From the NCBI RefSeq assembly GCF_004362715.1, contig NZ_SNYC01000008.1, positions 97,044-161,043 of the forward strand: DNA of 64,000 bases, written 5' to 3'. The notes beneath the pieces were generated by a model. The model was given only the letters and a program-made list of their open reading frames with translations, had not been told where the DNA came from and did no database searches. The position numbers and the translations under genes were made by a program. Below are positions 17,532 to 27,065 of this stretch, piece by piece (position 1 is the first letter of the stretch; every line of letters begins with the position of its first letter). The stretch comes from Pedobacter metabolipauper. Lineage in GTDB: Bacteria; Bacteroidota; Bacteroidia; Sphingobacteriales; Sphingobacteriaceae.

Positions 17532-18347
17532 TCAGCGTTTAAATAACAATGGATTTTGAGATTCATTGATCAAAGGGTCGCCAATCGTTAGCGTATTCAA
17601 GTATTCGTCAGGAAGTACATTTGCGATGCCATTGTAGGTGCTTCCGTCTGGCATATACGCACAGGTCATTGCCCTTCGCATACCGGGTGTCATGTTTGCA
17701 TGTGCACCATGAATGGTAAGGCCGTTGTGAAAAGAGCAGCTTCCTGCTTTCATGGGTGCAGCTACTGATTTGGAAGTTATAAAAGACGGATAATAGCGGA
17801 ATATGGCATCCATGTTTTTGCCGATACCCGGATTGTCAAAACTGGTCTCCTTATGAGAACCAGGTATGAAGAACAAGCATCCGTTTTCCAGTGTTGCATC
17901 ATCAAGGGCAACCCATATGGACAATGCATTCCGGTCTGAAAAAGACCAGAATGGGGTATCAAGATGCCATGATGTTGGATTGGCCCAGGGCTTTTTGATC
18001 AGGGCCTGATCATGCCAGATCCGGATGCCGTCTACACCTGCAAGTGTTGCTGCCATTTCACCAATCTTTGGATCCAGCATGAGCTCACTTACCTTTTCGC
18101 TGGTTTGCCAAAGGTTGATCAGTTGATCAAATACTTTATTGTGATATTCTGCATCATTGTTTATTCCGTCATCTTCACCCGCATGGACGGCTTTACCGGG
18201 TATTTTCTGGCCTTTCCGGTCTGCGACCGCTTCTGTAACCGCCAGTCGCCATTTTTCAAGATCATTCGCATTAAGGAAGTCCTCAATTACGACATAACCA
18301 TTTTTTTGATAGGATTCAATTTGTGCTGGTGTGATCTGGGTATTCAT
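17532..18347 (-). CDS. Phytanoyl-CoA dioxygenase (PhyH) family oxygenase
   Basis: 271 residues, the usual length of bacterial PhyH proteins. The Fe(II) ligands of the 2-oxoglutarate-dependent dioxygenase fold are present: HLD at His128 and Asp130, distal His213 in TIHGAHANMTP, and an arginine pair at 224-225 for 2-oxoglutarate. FFIPGSHKE is a further family block. The substrate is not readable; bacterial members often oxidise small alcohols, acids or sugar derivatives rather than phytanoyl-CoA. It is divergent from an AraC-type regulator, with an inverted repeat (18422-18456) between them, so regulation by that protein is likely. Confidence 0.85.
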   Translation of the reverse strand: MNTQITPAQIESYQKNGYVVIEDFLNANDLEKWRLAVTEAVADRKGQKIPGKAVHAGEDDGINNDAEYHNKVFDQLINLWQTSEKVSELMLDPKIGEMAATLAGVDGIRIWHDQALIKKPWANPTSWHLDTPFWSFSDRNALSIWVALDDATLENGCLFFIPGSHKETSFDNPGIGKNMDAIFRYYPSFITSKSVAAPMKAGSCSFHNGLTIHGAHANMTPGMRRAMTCAYMPDGSTYNGIANVLPDEYLNTLTIGDPLINESQNPLLFKR

Positions 18348-18421
18348 GTTTTTCGTTTGATGTTGTTTGAGCTAAACAAAACTAAACAAAGCACTTGAGC
18401 CTCTATTTTACTAAAAACCAT

Positions 18422-18456
18422 TGTATTTGTGTTTTTTGATATTCGTAACAAATACA
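18422..18456. promoter_or_regulatory. Inverted repeat between divergent phyH-like and araC-like genes
   Basis: Arms TGTATTTGT and ACAAATACA, 9 bp perfect, 17 bases apart. It lies in the 170-bp divergent region and is a candidate site for the adjacent AraC-type regulator or a stem-loop in the leader. Confidence 0.4.
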
Positions 18457-18517
18457 TTCCGGATGAGTATTACCGTTGTATTATCTTTAAATTCAAACCT
18501 TATATGAAACCTGGTCT

Positions 18518-19396
18518 ATGGAAAATTACCATAAATATTTAAACATTAGTGATTTCGAAAAAAACTGGGGTTTTTATGTCAATACGGTTGGCTCTGCAAA
18601 GGTTGGTCCCAATAAGAATTACCCCAACAACAGGCATCATCCAAGCGATCATTCTTTTACCTGGGACAAGGGAAGGATCCTTGATAGCTATTACCTGGTT
18701 TTTGTAACTAAGGGAGAAGGTTTGCTGGAATCTGCCAAAGTAAAAACCCAAAAGATCAAAGCGGGATCCTGCTTTTTTATATATCCGGGTGTATGGCACA
18801 GGTATAAGCCTCAACCTTATTCCGGATGGGAAGAATACTGGGTGGGATTTAATGGAGCTTATCCAAATGAACTCATGCAAAAAGGAATATTTACACCGGA
18901 AAACCCATTCCTGGAAGTAGGCCTCAATGAAGAATTGCTATCGCTGTTTCATACCCTGATCCAAAAATCAGTTGTTGCAGAAATGGGATATCCCCAGGTT
19001 ATTGCTGGAATTACGATGCAGATCCTTGGATTACTACATTCCATCTCTAAATACAGAACATCCGATTCCGATCGCAGGTCGAAGCTGATATCGAAAGCCA
19101 AATTTCTGCTGCAGGAATCTATTGATACACCTGTTAATCTCGAAGAGATGGTTAAGGAGCTGCCAATGGGTTATTCTAAATTTAGAAAAGCGTTTAAAGA
19201 GATAACGGGTGTTTCACCCAATCAATACCATCTTGATTTGAGGCTTGATAAAGCAAAAGAACTCCTGGCATCAACCAATTTGACCATTAATGAAGTGGCT
19301 TACAAGACGGGTTTCGGTTCTATATTTTATTTTTCAAGGCTATTCAAGAAAAAGAATGGAATGGCTCCTAAAGAATATAGAGGGGAAAAAGCATAA
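18518..19396 (+). CDS. AraC family transcriptional regulator
   Basis: 292 residues: N-terminal cupin-like sensor (GEGLLESAKVKTQKIKAGSC, YPGVWHRYKPQ) and C-terminal double helix-turn-helix (MVKELPMGYSKFRKAFKEIT, LDLRLDKAKELLASTNLTI, AYKTGFGSIFYFSRLFKKK). The cupin suggests binding of a sugar. Gene order points to control of the divergent PhyH gene and perhaps of the convergent isomerase and glycosidase genes; its stop is 2 bp from that of the isomerase. Confidence 0.9.
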   Translation: MENYHKYLNISDFEKNWGFYVNTVGSAKVGPNKNYPNNRHHPSDHSFTWDKGRILDSYYLVFVTKGEGLLESAKVKTQKIKAGSCFFIYPGVWHRYKPQPYSGWEEYWVGFNGAYPNELMQKGIFTPENPFLEVGLNEELLSLFHTLIQKSVVAEMGYPQVIAGITMQILGLLHSISKYRTSDSDRRSKLISKAKFLLQESIDTPVNLEEMVKELPMGYSKFRKAFKEITGVSPNQYHLDLRLDKAKELLASTNLTINEVAYKTGFGSIFYFSRLFKKKNGMAPKEYRGEKA

Positions 19397-19398
19397 CA

Positions 19399-20229
19399 TC
19401 AATTGGGACTACGGTATTGCTGGTATCGCTGAGCCAATAAGTCTTTCATGAAACAGTTGATCTCAAACTGACTGGCAACCGGTAAATTGGTAAAGGGAAT
19501 TACCGGCATATATGGCGGTGGCCCGAATTCTGTAGTAACGGGCAGCACATCACAATTTCTACTGGCATTGATGTGGATAATTTCATCCCACCAGCTCAGA
19601 AATTTATTTAGCGCATATTCCCATTCTGGAGCCCTTGGATCTGGTACCTGTGGTCCTTGCTCAAATCCAATCCGTGCATGGATGTGCCTGCTTCTGCTTA
19701 GTGTTTTATCCACAGCAGCCTTAAAATTTTCCAGCATACTTTCTGTTACACAAACCCAATGAGACAGATCTGCAGTGATGGGTATATCTTTACGCAATTG
19801 AAAAATGGTTTCCATCATTTGTGGTGAATATCCCAATCTGCCCCGGTGTGTTTCATGAGTGACCAGGATGCCGGTTTTCTCTGTAAATTCTTGTGCAGCA
19901 TCCAGCAGTTCGATGTTTTGAGATAAAGAAAAATAATCTTTACCGGTATGGGAATTGATCAGTATAGGGCCAGGCTCGGCACAGGCATGAAGGTTTTTGA
20001 TAAAGGATAACTTGAACGCTTTAAAAGTACTTCCGCAGGCACTGTGCTGGTGCGTAACGATATCGAGGTTATGCTGCTGCAGGTAGTTGAAAAGAATTCG
20101 CCGGTCGCTGATGAGTTCGGGTATCCAGGTATCTACCCCATCGTAACCAGCATCTTTGATCTGATCCAGAAACTCCTTCATTGGAAGGTGTTCATGCCCC
20201 CAGAGGGGACTAAGTATTTTAACTTTCAT
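19399..20229 (-). CDS. Sugar phosphate isomerase/epimerase (TIM barrel)
   Basis: 276 residues of the AP-endonuclease family 2 / xylose isomerase-like TIM barrel. Probable metal ligands are visible at strand ends: Glu in THETHRGR, Asp in ITADLSHW, His in HIHARIGF and Glu in TTEFGPP. Such proteins interconvert keto sugars, inosose or sugar phosphates; no signal peptide, so cytoplasmic. The substrate is unknown. It follows the large glycosidase gene by 36 bp on the same strand and is probably co-transcribed. Confidence 0.8.
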   Translation of the reverse strand: MKVKILSPLWGHEHLPMKEFLDQIKDAGYDGVDTWIPELISDRRILFNYLQQHNLDIVTHQHSACGSTFKAFKLSFIKNLHACAEPGPILINSHTGKDYFSLSQNIELLDAAQEFTEKTGILVTHETHRGRLGYSPQMMETIFQLRKDIPITADLSHWVCVTESMLENFKAAVDKTLSRSRHIHARIGFEQGPQVPDPRAPEWEYALNKFLSWWDEIIHINASRNCDVLPVTTEFGPPPYMPVIPFTNLPVASQFEINCFMKDLLAQRYQQYRSPN

Positions 20230-20265
20230 ATCGGGTTAAATGATCATACTGCCTCCAAATCTATC

Positions 20266-22764
20266 TTAAGCTTTTTTTATACTGAATTTAGTTGCCGGTT
20301 TACAGACCTTTTCAATAGAATAGCTTCCATCAATTTTTGCACGTACACTTTGCACGGTATTGTTGATTTTCAGTAAATAAGCAGCACCAGGCTGTAACCC
20401 TTTTATGGAGAATCTGTAGCGGTCAGCAGAGTTGACTATCCAAGAGTATGCTGCTGCATTCCATGAACTGATTTCCATATTGATGCGGCGTTTTGAAGCC
20501 GCATTGACCTGGAGTAACATGGTGTCTTTATTCTGTGGATAATAAGTTAACAGATTTCCGGTCTTAACGGCCCCGAATCCTTCTTTACTTCGAATGGAAA
20601 AGCCATTGGTGCTCATGGTATACGCGTTGACACTTAATTTTAGGGCATACACCGTGTTGAGATGGGTATATGAAAATGCTGTTCCATCCAGTTCTTTGCT
20701 CATATTTGGTTCTATGCCCATTCTGTTCCACTTCGGCCGCAGGCCATAGATATCTCTGTATAATGCAGTTATAGTGGTGCTGATGCCCGCTAAAATATCA
20801 TCTCCAAGACCCATTTGGGTAACTCTGCTGTATCTCTGTGAGGAGAGGCCATCCTTTTTATATTGTTCCAGTATGTTATTGATATATTTCAGGGCGATGG
20901 CTTTATCATATTTAGCATAAGCCCTAATGCCAAGGTATCCCCAGGTAGGGAAGATATCGCCATTTTCATATTTAGGGAACGGCCAGTTTCCACCGCTAAC
21001 CTCTTCCCGTGTAAACGAATCAAAACACAATGGCCAGTGGAACAGATTCTCAGCTTCGGTACGCTGCTCTACCTGATCGAGGATCAGCGCAATCCGCTGC
21101 GGATCATCACATAGTCCGAATGCAATGGCTGCAAAGTTTACCGGAGTTACCAGGTTATTGCCATGAACAGACCCGTCGTTGTCCCGCCAGTATACATATT
21201 GTTTTTTGGCGGGCGACCAAAAGCCGCCTTCTTCGATGGGTTTGTTGAATGCTGTTTTAAGGCGTAACGCCACGGCTGAATAATAATCTGCCTTTTCCTT
21301 ATTCCCGAGCGTCTTTTCGCAGTTAGCCCACAACGTTAGGGCTTCATACATTTGTGCATTGACAAAGGCGTTTTCAAAACTTGCCCAAACAATATCCAGC
21401 CAGTCGCTTGCCTTTTGCTCGGACACATTATTATTCATCATTTCAAAGATCCCATTCTTATTGGAATCCCTTCTGATCAGCCAGTCCAATGCCTTTTCAC
21501 AACTTACCTGATGTGACCGCAGCCAATTGATGTCACCATTTACATCAAACTGCTCACTGGCATTGATGATATAGCCCGTTTGCGAGTCTATCGTATATCC
21601 CCACATCGCTTCGTAATATCCTGTTTTGGAATTATAGGTTCCTGGTATTTCATCTCCTGCGGCATTGTGCCAGCGCGATAGCACACGTCCATCATTAAGC
21701 ATCGCCTGGTCACGTTCCTGATCCAGTGTGGATGACATGTTTTTGGTATAATTTGGGTCATTCAGAGCCATTCCAATCTGGGCGAAGAAAGGTTCATGCA
21801 AACATTTCCAATTGGTAAGCCAGCCGTTGGCACCTATAATGTTATTGTCTACCACACCATATCTGCCGGTGGTATTCAGGAGTTCACGAACGGCTGCCGC
21901 ATCGATGCCTGGAAGAGTTCCCCTGGAATATGCTTTGAAATAATCGATATATTGCAGCTCGAAACTTACTTTGACTATTCCTTTTTTAATTTCGAAAGGT
22001 GCAAATACATTGGCCCTTCCGGATACAAACCGGCTTAAATTATAGCGCTGCTGCAATTGAGATTCAGTGACCTGGTGTGTAAGGGTAAATTCATTCTGCG
22101 CACTGTGGGAATAGGCGGATGCGATTTGATGATCTTTAACGGGTATAGCCGTAATGCGCAATGCATCACCGGATTCGGCATTCCAGAATGTGACCCCCCC
22201 GGTATGCACACCATAAGTGTCATTTACCTGTTTCAGGTATTTACACCAAACCATTCCACCATTATCCATAATTCCGCCTTTCCATACAGACAGGTCGGAG
22301 AAATTCCATTTAGGAAAGGCCATTTCTTCCAATGTAGCAGCATTTGAATACTCACGGGTAATGTCCCAGCGGATCTTATCCCTATTAATTTTGAAGTTCC
22401 AGGTTTCCCGGACGGCTATATCTTTGTCTCCGTACTTTATGCCGCTTAAGGTTACACCACCTGCATTTTCAACAACCTGGATCGTACCTGCATTATCCTG
22501 AGAAGTGTATGCCTGGCTTTTGGTCCGGATCCCTGAATAAATGCCCGACGCAGATAAGGTATTCTTACCTTTTAAGATCAATTGTTTGATGGTGCATCCG
22601 TTTGAATAATCAATGGTAATAGCCAGTTTCTTGTCGGGAACGGTGATGGTAATCGTCTTCGCATCTGCATCACGCTGTATCCTGGTATCTGCACTTCCCA
22701 TTGAAAAGCACATCCCCTGAAAGAGGAAGAAAAAGGTCGAAAATAGTAGGCTGAATTTAATCAT
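20266..22764 (-). CDS. Secreted glycoside hydrolase with helical (six-hairpin) barrel, family not assigned
   Basis: 832 residues from the ATG at 22764, chosen because a signal peptide follows (FSLLFSTFFFLFQGMCFSMG); an upstream start at 22827 would bury it. Residues about 25-290 are beta-rich, residues about 300-690 form a helical barrel (YEAMWGYTIDSQTGYII, WLIRRDSNKNGIFEMM, ASDWLDIVWASFENAF, NLFHWPLCFDSF), and a beta domain ends the protein. This order matches six-hairpin glycosidases (GH78, GH63, GH37-like). Acidic residues in NGIFE, SDWLD and TEAEN are candidate catalytic ones. I cannot name the GH family. Upstream gene of the operon with the isomerase. Confidence 0.65.
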   Translation of the reverse strand: MIKFSLLFSTFFFLFQGMCFSMGSADTRIQRDADAKTITITVPDKKLAITIDYSNGCTIKQLILKGKNTLSASGIYSGIRTKSQAYTSQDNAGTIQVVENAGGVTLSGIKYGDKDIAVRETWNFKINRDKIRWDITREYSNAATLEEMAFPKWNFSDLSVWKGGIMDNGGMVWCKYLKQVNDTYGVHTGGVTFWNAESGDALRITAIPVKDHQIASAYSHSAQNEFTLTHQVTESQLQQRYNLSRFVSGRANVFAPFEIKKGIVKVSFELQYIDYFKAYSRGTLPGIDAAAVRELLNTTGRYGVVDNNIIGANGWLTNWKCLHEPFFAQIGMALNDPNYTKNMSSTLDQERDQAMLNDGRVLSRWHNAAGDEIPGTYNSKTGYYEAMWGYTIDSQTGYIINASEQFDVNGDINWLRSHQVSCEKALDWLIRRDSNKNGIFEMMNNNVSEQKASDWLDIVWASFENAFVNAQMYEALTLWANCEKTLGNKEKADYYSAVALRLKTAFNKPIEEGGFWSPAKKQYVYWRDNDGSVHGNNLVTPVNFAAIAFGLCDDPQRIALILDQVEQRTEAENLFHWPLCFDSFTREEVSGGNWPFPKYENGDIFPTWGYLGIRAYAKYDKAIALKYINNILEQYKKDGLSSQRYSRVTQMGLGDDILAGISTTITALYRDIYGLRPKWNRMGIEPNMSKELDGTAFSYTHLNTVYALKLSVNAYTMSTNGFSIRSKEGFGAVKTGNLLTYYPQNKDTMLLQVNAASKRRINMEISSWNAAAYSWIVNSADRYRFSIKGLQPGAAYLLKINNTVQSVRAKIDGSYSIEKVCKPATKFSIKKA

Positions 22765-23107
22765 CAATAAGTCTATTGGTGTGTCTTTCAAAACTAAAGC
22801 AAAAAATACATAAGATCTTATTGCCAATGCTTAATTGTTTGTACTTTCTGATATATTAGAGCCGGTCGGTGTCTCGCAGAATTTGCTTTTGTATATGAAC
22901 AAGCTATAAGGTCCTTTTACATAAATGTATGGAAATTAGCATTAAGATCGATTGATCCTGTGACCTGCACAAATTCAGATCAACCTGCTGGGTAAAGAAT
23001 AATTCTGTTAATTTACTAGTATTAGAAGGTAATATCCGAGCCCTGTATTTACTGCCATTGTTTTAATTTTGAATTGGACTAAAGGATTTGAAAGCGGTTA
23101 TTACATT
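22765..23107. promoter_or_regulatory. Divergent intergenic region, glycosidase / GH127
   Basis: 343 bp without a gene. A TAATTTTG at 23064-23071 matches the Bacteroidota -7 element TAnnTTTG for the GH127 gene, but no clear -33 element is seen at the right distance. Otherwise nothing recognisable. Confidence 0.3.
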
Positions 23108-25537
23108 ATGAAACGGAAAACTAGATCATTACTCACTTTTTTAACTGCGTTAAGTTTCGTACTCTGCGCGCTGAATGTGCTCACTTTGCTCACAGCTGCT
23201 GCACAACAAAACAGGGATTACCCGATACAACCGGTAGTTTTTACACATGTGCATGTGAATGACAAGTTTTGGGCACCCAAGCTGGAGATTAATGCAAATA
23301 TTACCATTCCTTATACGCTGCAAAAGTGCGAAGAGAATGGCCGCATGGATAACTTTCATAAAGCGGCACATGAAATGGAGACCGGCAAGCTTACACAGTT
23401 TCCATTTGACGATACCGATATCTACAAGGTTATTGAGGGCGCATCGTATGCGATGGAGGTTAAAAAGAATCCGCAGCTTGAGCGGTATATAGATTCATTG
23501 ATTACCATGATCGGTGCAGCTCAGGAGAAAGATGGTTACCTGTTTACCTTTCGTACGGCGAATGCCAAAACACCACATGAATGGATCGGGACCAAGAGAT
23601 GGGAAAAGGAAGAAGACCTCAGCCATGAGCTGTATAACTCGGGACATTTATTTGAATCTGCGGCAGCACATTTCCAGTCTACCGGTAAAAGATCCCTGCT
23701 GGACATTGCGATCAAAAATGCGGATCTGCTGGTGAAGGACTTCGGTCCCGGTAAGCTTCAGATCTACCCCGGACACCAGGTGGTAGAGATCGGCCTTGTT
23801 CGTTTGTACAGGATCACCGGGAATAAGAAATACCTGGACCTTGCTAAGTTCTTTCTGGATGTGAGAGGTCCTAAAGGCACGGCCTACAATCAGGCAAATG
23901 CAAAGGTGATCGATCAGAATACTGCCATAGGACATGCGGTACGTGCCACCTATATGTATACTGGAATGGCTGATGTTGCCGCACTGACGGGAGATGAAAA
24001 ATACCTGGAAGCGATTGACCGGATCTGGGAAGATGTAGTTTACAAAAAGCTTTACCTTACCGGAGGAATTGGCGCAACTGGTGCGGGAGAGGCTTTTGGT
24101 GATGCTTATCAATTACCCAATATGTCGGCCTATGCTGAAACCTGTGCCGCCATTGCAAATATCTACTGGAACAGCCGTATGTTTCTGCTCCATGGTGATG
24201 CCAAATATATTGACGTGCTGGAAAGGACGCTGTACAATGGCTTATTGTCCGGCGTATCACTCAGCGGAGACCGGTTCTTTTATCCAAACCCGCTCGCCTC
24301 CATGCACCAGCATCAGCGCAGCGCATGGTTTAGCTGTGCATGCTGCATTTCTAATATGACCCGTTTCCTGCCCTCTGTGCCCGGATATGTGTATGCACAG
24401 AATAATAACGATCTGTATGTAAACCTGTTTATGGGTAATAGTGCCGGTGTGACCCTCAAATCGGGTAAGGTAGCATTGACCCAGGTTACGGAATATCCCT
24501 GGAGCGGAAAGGTTGAAATGGCCATTGATCCGGAAAAAACAATGCGCTTTGCATTAAATATCCGGGTACCGGGCTGGGCGGCACAATCTCCCATCCCCGG
24601 TGATCTGTATTCTTATATGGGCGGGGTTAAGACCCCCATAACCCTGTTGTTGAATGGAAAACCGGTTGCCTATCAAATGATCAAAGGATATGCTGTTGTA
24701 GATCAAACCTGGAAAAAAGGGGATAAACTAACTCTTGATCTTCCAATGGAGGTTCAAAAAGTAATTGCAAATGCCAAAGTAAAAGATGATGCCGGAAGGT
24801 TTGCCTTTCAGCGCGGGCCGATCGTTTACTGTTTGGAAGGTCCGGATAACAAAGATGGACTGGTTCAAAACATCATGATTGATCCCAATGCAAAAGCTAC
24901 TGTTTCATTCAGGAAAGATAAACTCAACGAAATTGCTGAACTGGCGGTTCAGGGAAGCAGTACAAAAAGACAATTGAATACCGATGCGCTTTTAAAGCAG
25001 GACCAGACAGTTACGGCAATTCCATATTATACCTGGGCCAACCGGGGCCCAAGTGATATGACGGTTTGGATTCCTTATGAAGCATCTGCAGCCAGGCCAC
25101 AGCCTGCTCCAACCATTGCTTCTACCAGTAAGGTTAGCTCCTCATTAAACAACCCACGATTGCTTGAGGCCATTAAGGACCAGTACGAGCCTGCTGATTC
25201 AAAAGATACCAACTACCCTTATTTACACTGGTGGCCAAAAAAGAATACGGTAGAGTTTGTACGCTATGATTTTGTTAAAGAACAAACGGTGTCAGAATCC
25301 AAGGTTTACTGGTATGATGACGGGCCATGGGGCGGATGCCGGATCCCGCTGTCTTACAAGGTGCTTTATTTAAAAGATGGAAACTGGTTTCCCGTATCCG
25401 TGTTGAACAATAGCGGAATTGCTAAGGATAAATTTAATGTAATTAAATTTAAGCCGGTGACTACAACAGCTTTGAAGCTTGAATTGCAGCAGCCTGTTGA
25501 GCAATCGTCTGGTATCCATGAATGGACCGTACAATAA
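23108..25537 (+). CDS. GH127 beta-L-arabinofuranosidase
   Basis: 809 residues from the ATG at 23108, directly before a signal peptide; the in-frame start at 23069 is less likely. The helical barrel of GH127 (formerly DUF1680) is complete. The zinc and catalytic residues of the studied HypBA1 enzyme have clear counterparts: acid/base Glu328 in GAGEAF, zinc ligands Glu344 and Cys346 in AETC, nucleophile Cys412 and zinc ligand Cys413 in SCACC, with the same 16-residue and 2-residue spacings. A C-terminal extension of about 130 residues (YPYLHWWPKKNTVEFVRYDF) looks like a beta-sandwich, perhaps carbohydrate-binding. HypBA1 releases L-arabinose from beta-1,2-linked arabinofuranosides that decorate hydroxyproline in plant cell-wall proteins. 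The amino-acid permease gene starts 8 bp downstream, so the two are co-transcribed. Confidence 0.92.
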   Translation: MKRKTRSLLTFLTALSFVLCALNVLTLLTAAAQQNRDYPIQPVVFTHVHVNDKFWAPKLEINANITIPYTLQKCEENGRMDNFHKAAHEMETGKLTQFPFDDTDIYKVIEGASYAMEVKKNPQLERYIDSLITMIGAAQEKDGYLFTFRTANAKTPHEWIGTKRWEKEEDLSHELYNSGHLFESAAAHFQSTGKRSLLDIAIKNADLLVKDFGPGKLQIYPGHQVVEIGLVRLYRITGNKKYLDLAKFFLDVRGPKGTAYNQANAKVIDQNTAIGHAVRATYMYTGMADVAALTGDEKYLEAIDRIWEDVVYKKLYLTGGIGATGAGEAFGDAYQLPNMSAYAETCAAIANIYWNSRMFLLHGDAKYIDVLERTLYNGLLSGVSLSGDRFFYPNPLASMHQHQRSAWFSCACCISNMTRFLPSVPGYVYAQNNNDLYVNLFMGNSAGVTLKSGKVALTQVTEYPWSGKVEMAIDPEKTMRFALNIRVPGWAAQSPIPGDLYSYMGGVKTPITLLLNGKPVAYQMIKGYAVVDQTWKKGDKLTLDLPMEVQKVIANAKVKDDAGRFAFQRGPIVYCLEGPDNKDGLVQNIMIDPNAKATVSFRKDKLNEIAELAVQGSSTKRQLNTDALLKQDQTVTAIPYYTWANRGPSDMTVWIPYEASAARPQPAPTIASTSKVSSSLNNPRLLEAIKDQYEPADSKDTNYPYLHWWPKKNTVEFVRYDFVKEQTVSESKVYWYDDGPWGGCRIPLSYKVLYLKDGNWFPVSVLNNSGIAKDKFNVIKFKPVTTTALKLELQQPVEQSSGIHEWTVQ

Positions 25538-25545
25538 CTCATATC

Positions 25546-26964
25546 ATGAAGCAACCAACCCCTTCTTTTAAGTCATCTCTTGGTCTGATGGATGCGACCA
25601 TGCTTGTTGCCGGCAGCATGATTGGCTCCGGTATTTTTATTGTTAGTGCAGATATTGTCAGGAATGTGGGTAGCTCCGGCTGGCTCATCTTTGTTTGGCT
25701 GATCACCGGTTTTATGACACTTGCTGCAGCCTTGAGTTATGGAGAGTTAAGTGCGATGTTTCCGAAAGCCGGCGGACAGTATGTATATCTTAAAGAAGCT
25801 TATAACCCTTTAATGAGTTTTCTGTATGGCTGGAGCTTCTTTGCGGTGATCCAAACGGCAACCATTGCAGCGGTAGGCGTTGCATTTGCGAAGTTTACCG
25901 CCTACCTCTTTCCGGTATTTAGTGAAGATCGAATCGTTGCTGATCTTGGATTCATGACGATATCACCAGCACAGCTGTTGTCCATTTGTGTGATTATCCT
26001 CCTCACCTATATGAATACCCGTGGTATTCAAAGTGGGAAGCTGATCCAGACTTCATTTACTGTGGTCAAATTGCTGAGCCTTGGCGGCTTGATTATTTTT
26101 GGGTTCTGGGCAATAGACCGCGAAATATGGAAAGCCAACTGGAGCAATGTCTGGGATATGCACAAATTACTGCCTTCAGGAGAAAAGGTGTCCTATACAT
26201 TTGTGCCTGCACTTGGTGCGGTAGCAGCAGCCATGGTTGGTTCTATCTTTAGTAGTGATTCCTGGCATAATGTGACCTTTATTGCCGGGGAGGTTAAAAA
26301 TCCAAAACGCAATATTGGATTGAGCTTGTTCCTGGGCACATTTATAGTCACCATTATTTACATCGCGGCAAACCTTATGTACACCGGGGTGCTGACGTTA
26401 CCTGAAATAGCTGGTGCAGAAAAAGACAGGGTGGCAGTAACGGCTTCCCAGGTTATCTTTGGCACTTCCGGAACGCTGATCATTGCGGTGATGATTATGA
26501 TCTCTACATTTGGCTGTAACAATGGTCTGATCATGGCGGGAGCCCGTGTGTATTACTCCATGGCAAAGGATGGGATGTTCTTTAAAAAAGCAGGTACGCT
26601 AAACACCAATTCGGTACCAGGATACGCCCTTTGGATACAATGTATCTTTGCAAGTTTATGGTGCTTAACGGGCAGGTATGGCGATCTTTTAGATATGATC
26701 TCTTTTGTAGTGGTCGTGTTCTACATGCTGACCATTGCCGGGATCTTTATACTGAGGAAGAAAAGACCGGATGCAGAACGTCCTTACAGAGCAATTGGTT
26801 ATCCTGTTTTACCGGTTTTATATATCCTGATGGGCTTAGCCTTTTGTATCCTTCTGATTATCTTTAAACCAAAGTTTACCTGGCCCGGACTTATTATTAC
26901 GCTTATTGGCATTCCAATTTATTATTGGATCCGTTCAAAGAATTTAAACAAAGAGACAGTATAG
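25546..26964 (+). CDS. APC family amino-acid permease
   Basis: 472 residues from the ATG at 25546, 8 bp after the GH127 stop. About 12 membrane segments with the APC hallmark in segment 1 (LVAGSMIGSGIFIVSADI) and the FPKAGGQYVYLKEAY block. Members carry amino acids, often by exchange (LAT-like branch). Coupling to a beta-L-arabinofuranosidase is unusual and suggests import of an amino acid freed from a glycoprotein; hydroxyproline is the obvious candidate because the catabolic operon 19 kb away has no permease of its own. This substrate is inference. Confidence 0.88.
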   Translation: MKQPTPSFKSSLGLMDATMLVAGSMIGSGIFIVSADIVRNVGSSGWLIFVWLITGFMTLAAALSYGELSAMFPKAGGQYVYLKEAYNPLMSFLYGWSFFAVIQTATIAAVGVAFAKFTAYLFPVFSEDRIVADLGFMTISPAQLLSICVIILLTYMNTRGIQSGKLIQTSFTVVKLLSLGGLIIFGFWAIDREIWKANWSNVWDMHKLLPSGEKVSYTFVPALGAVAAAMVGSIFSSDSWHNVTFIAGEVKNPKRNIGLSLFLGTFIVTIIYIAANLMYTGVLTLPEIAGAEKDRVAVTASQVIFGTSGTLIIAVMIMISTFGCNNGLIMAGARVYYSMAKDGMFFKKAGTLNTNSVPGYALWIQCIFASLWCLTGRYGDLLDMISFVVVVFYMLTIAGIFILRKKRPDAERPYRAIGYPVLPVLYILMGLAFCILLIIFKPKFTWPGLIITLIGIPIYYWIRSKNLNKETV

Positions 26965-26980
26965 TACCTCTTTATATTAA

Positions 26981-27056
26981 CGGCTATTCAAGATTAAATT
27001 CTGTTTATTGAATTTGATCTTGAATAGCCGCTAATGATTTGTGATCTTGAATAGCC
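26981..27056. terminator. Long hairpin plus a third arm copy between convergent genes
   Basis: Arms 26981-27001 and 27010-27030 pair over 21 bp with one G-T pair and an 8-base loop. A further direct copy of the 3' arm core (TGATCTTGAATAGCC, 27015-27029) occurs at 27042-27056. The element lies between the convergent permease and DUF885 genes and probably terminates transcription from both sides, although no long T-run follows. Confidence 0.6.
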
Positions 27057-27065
27057 TCTTCAGGT

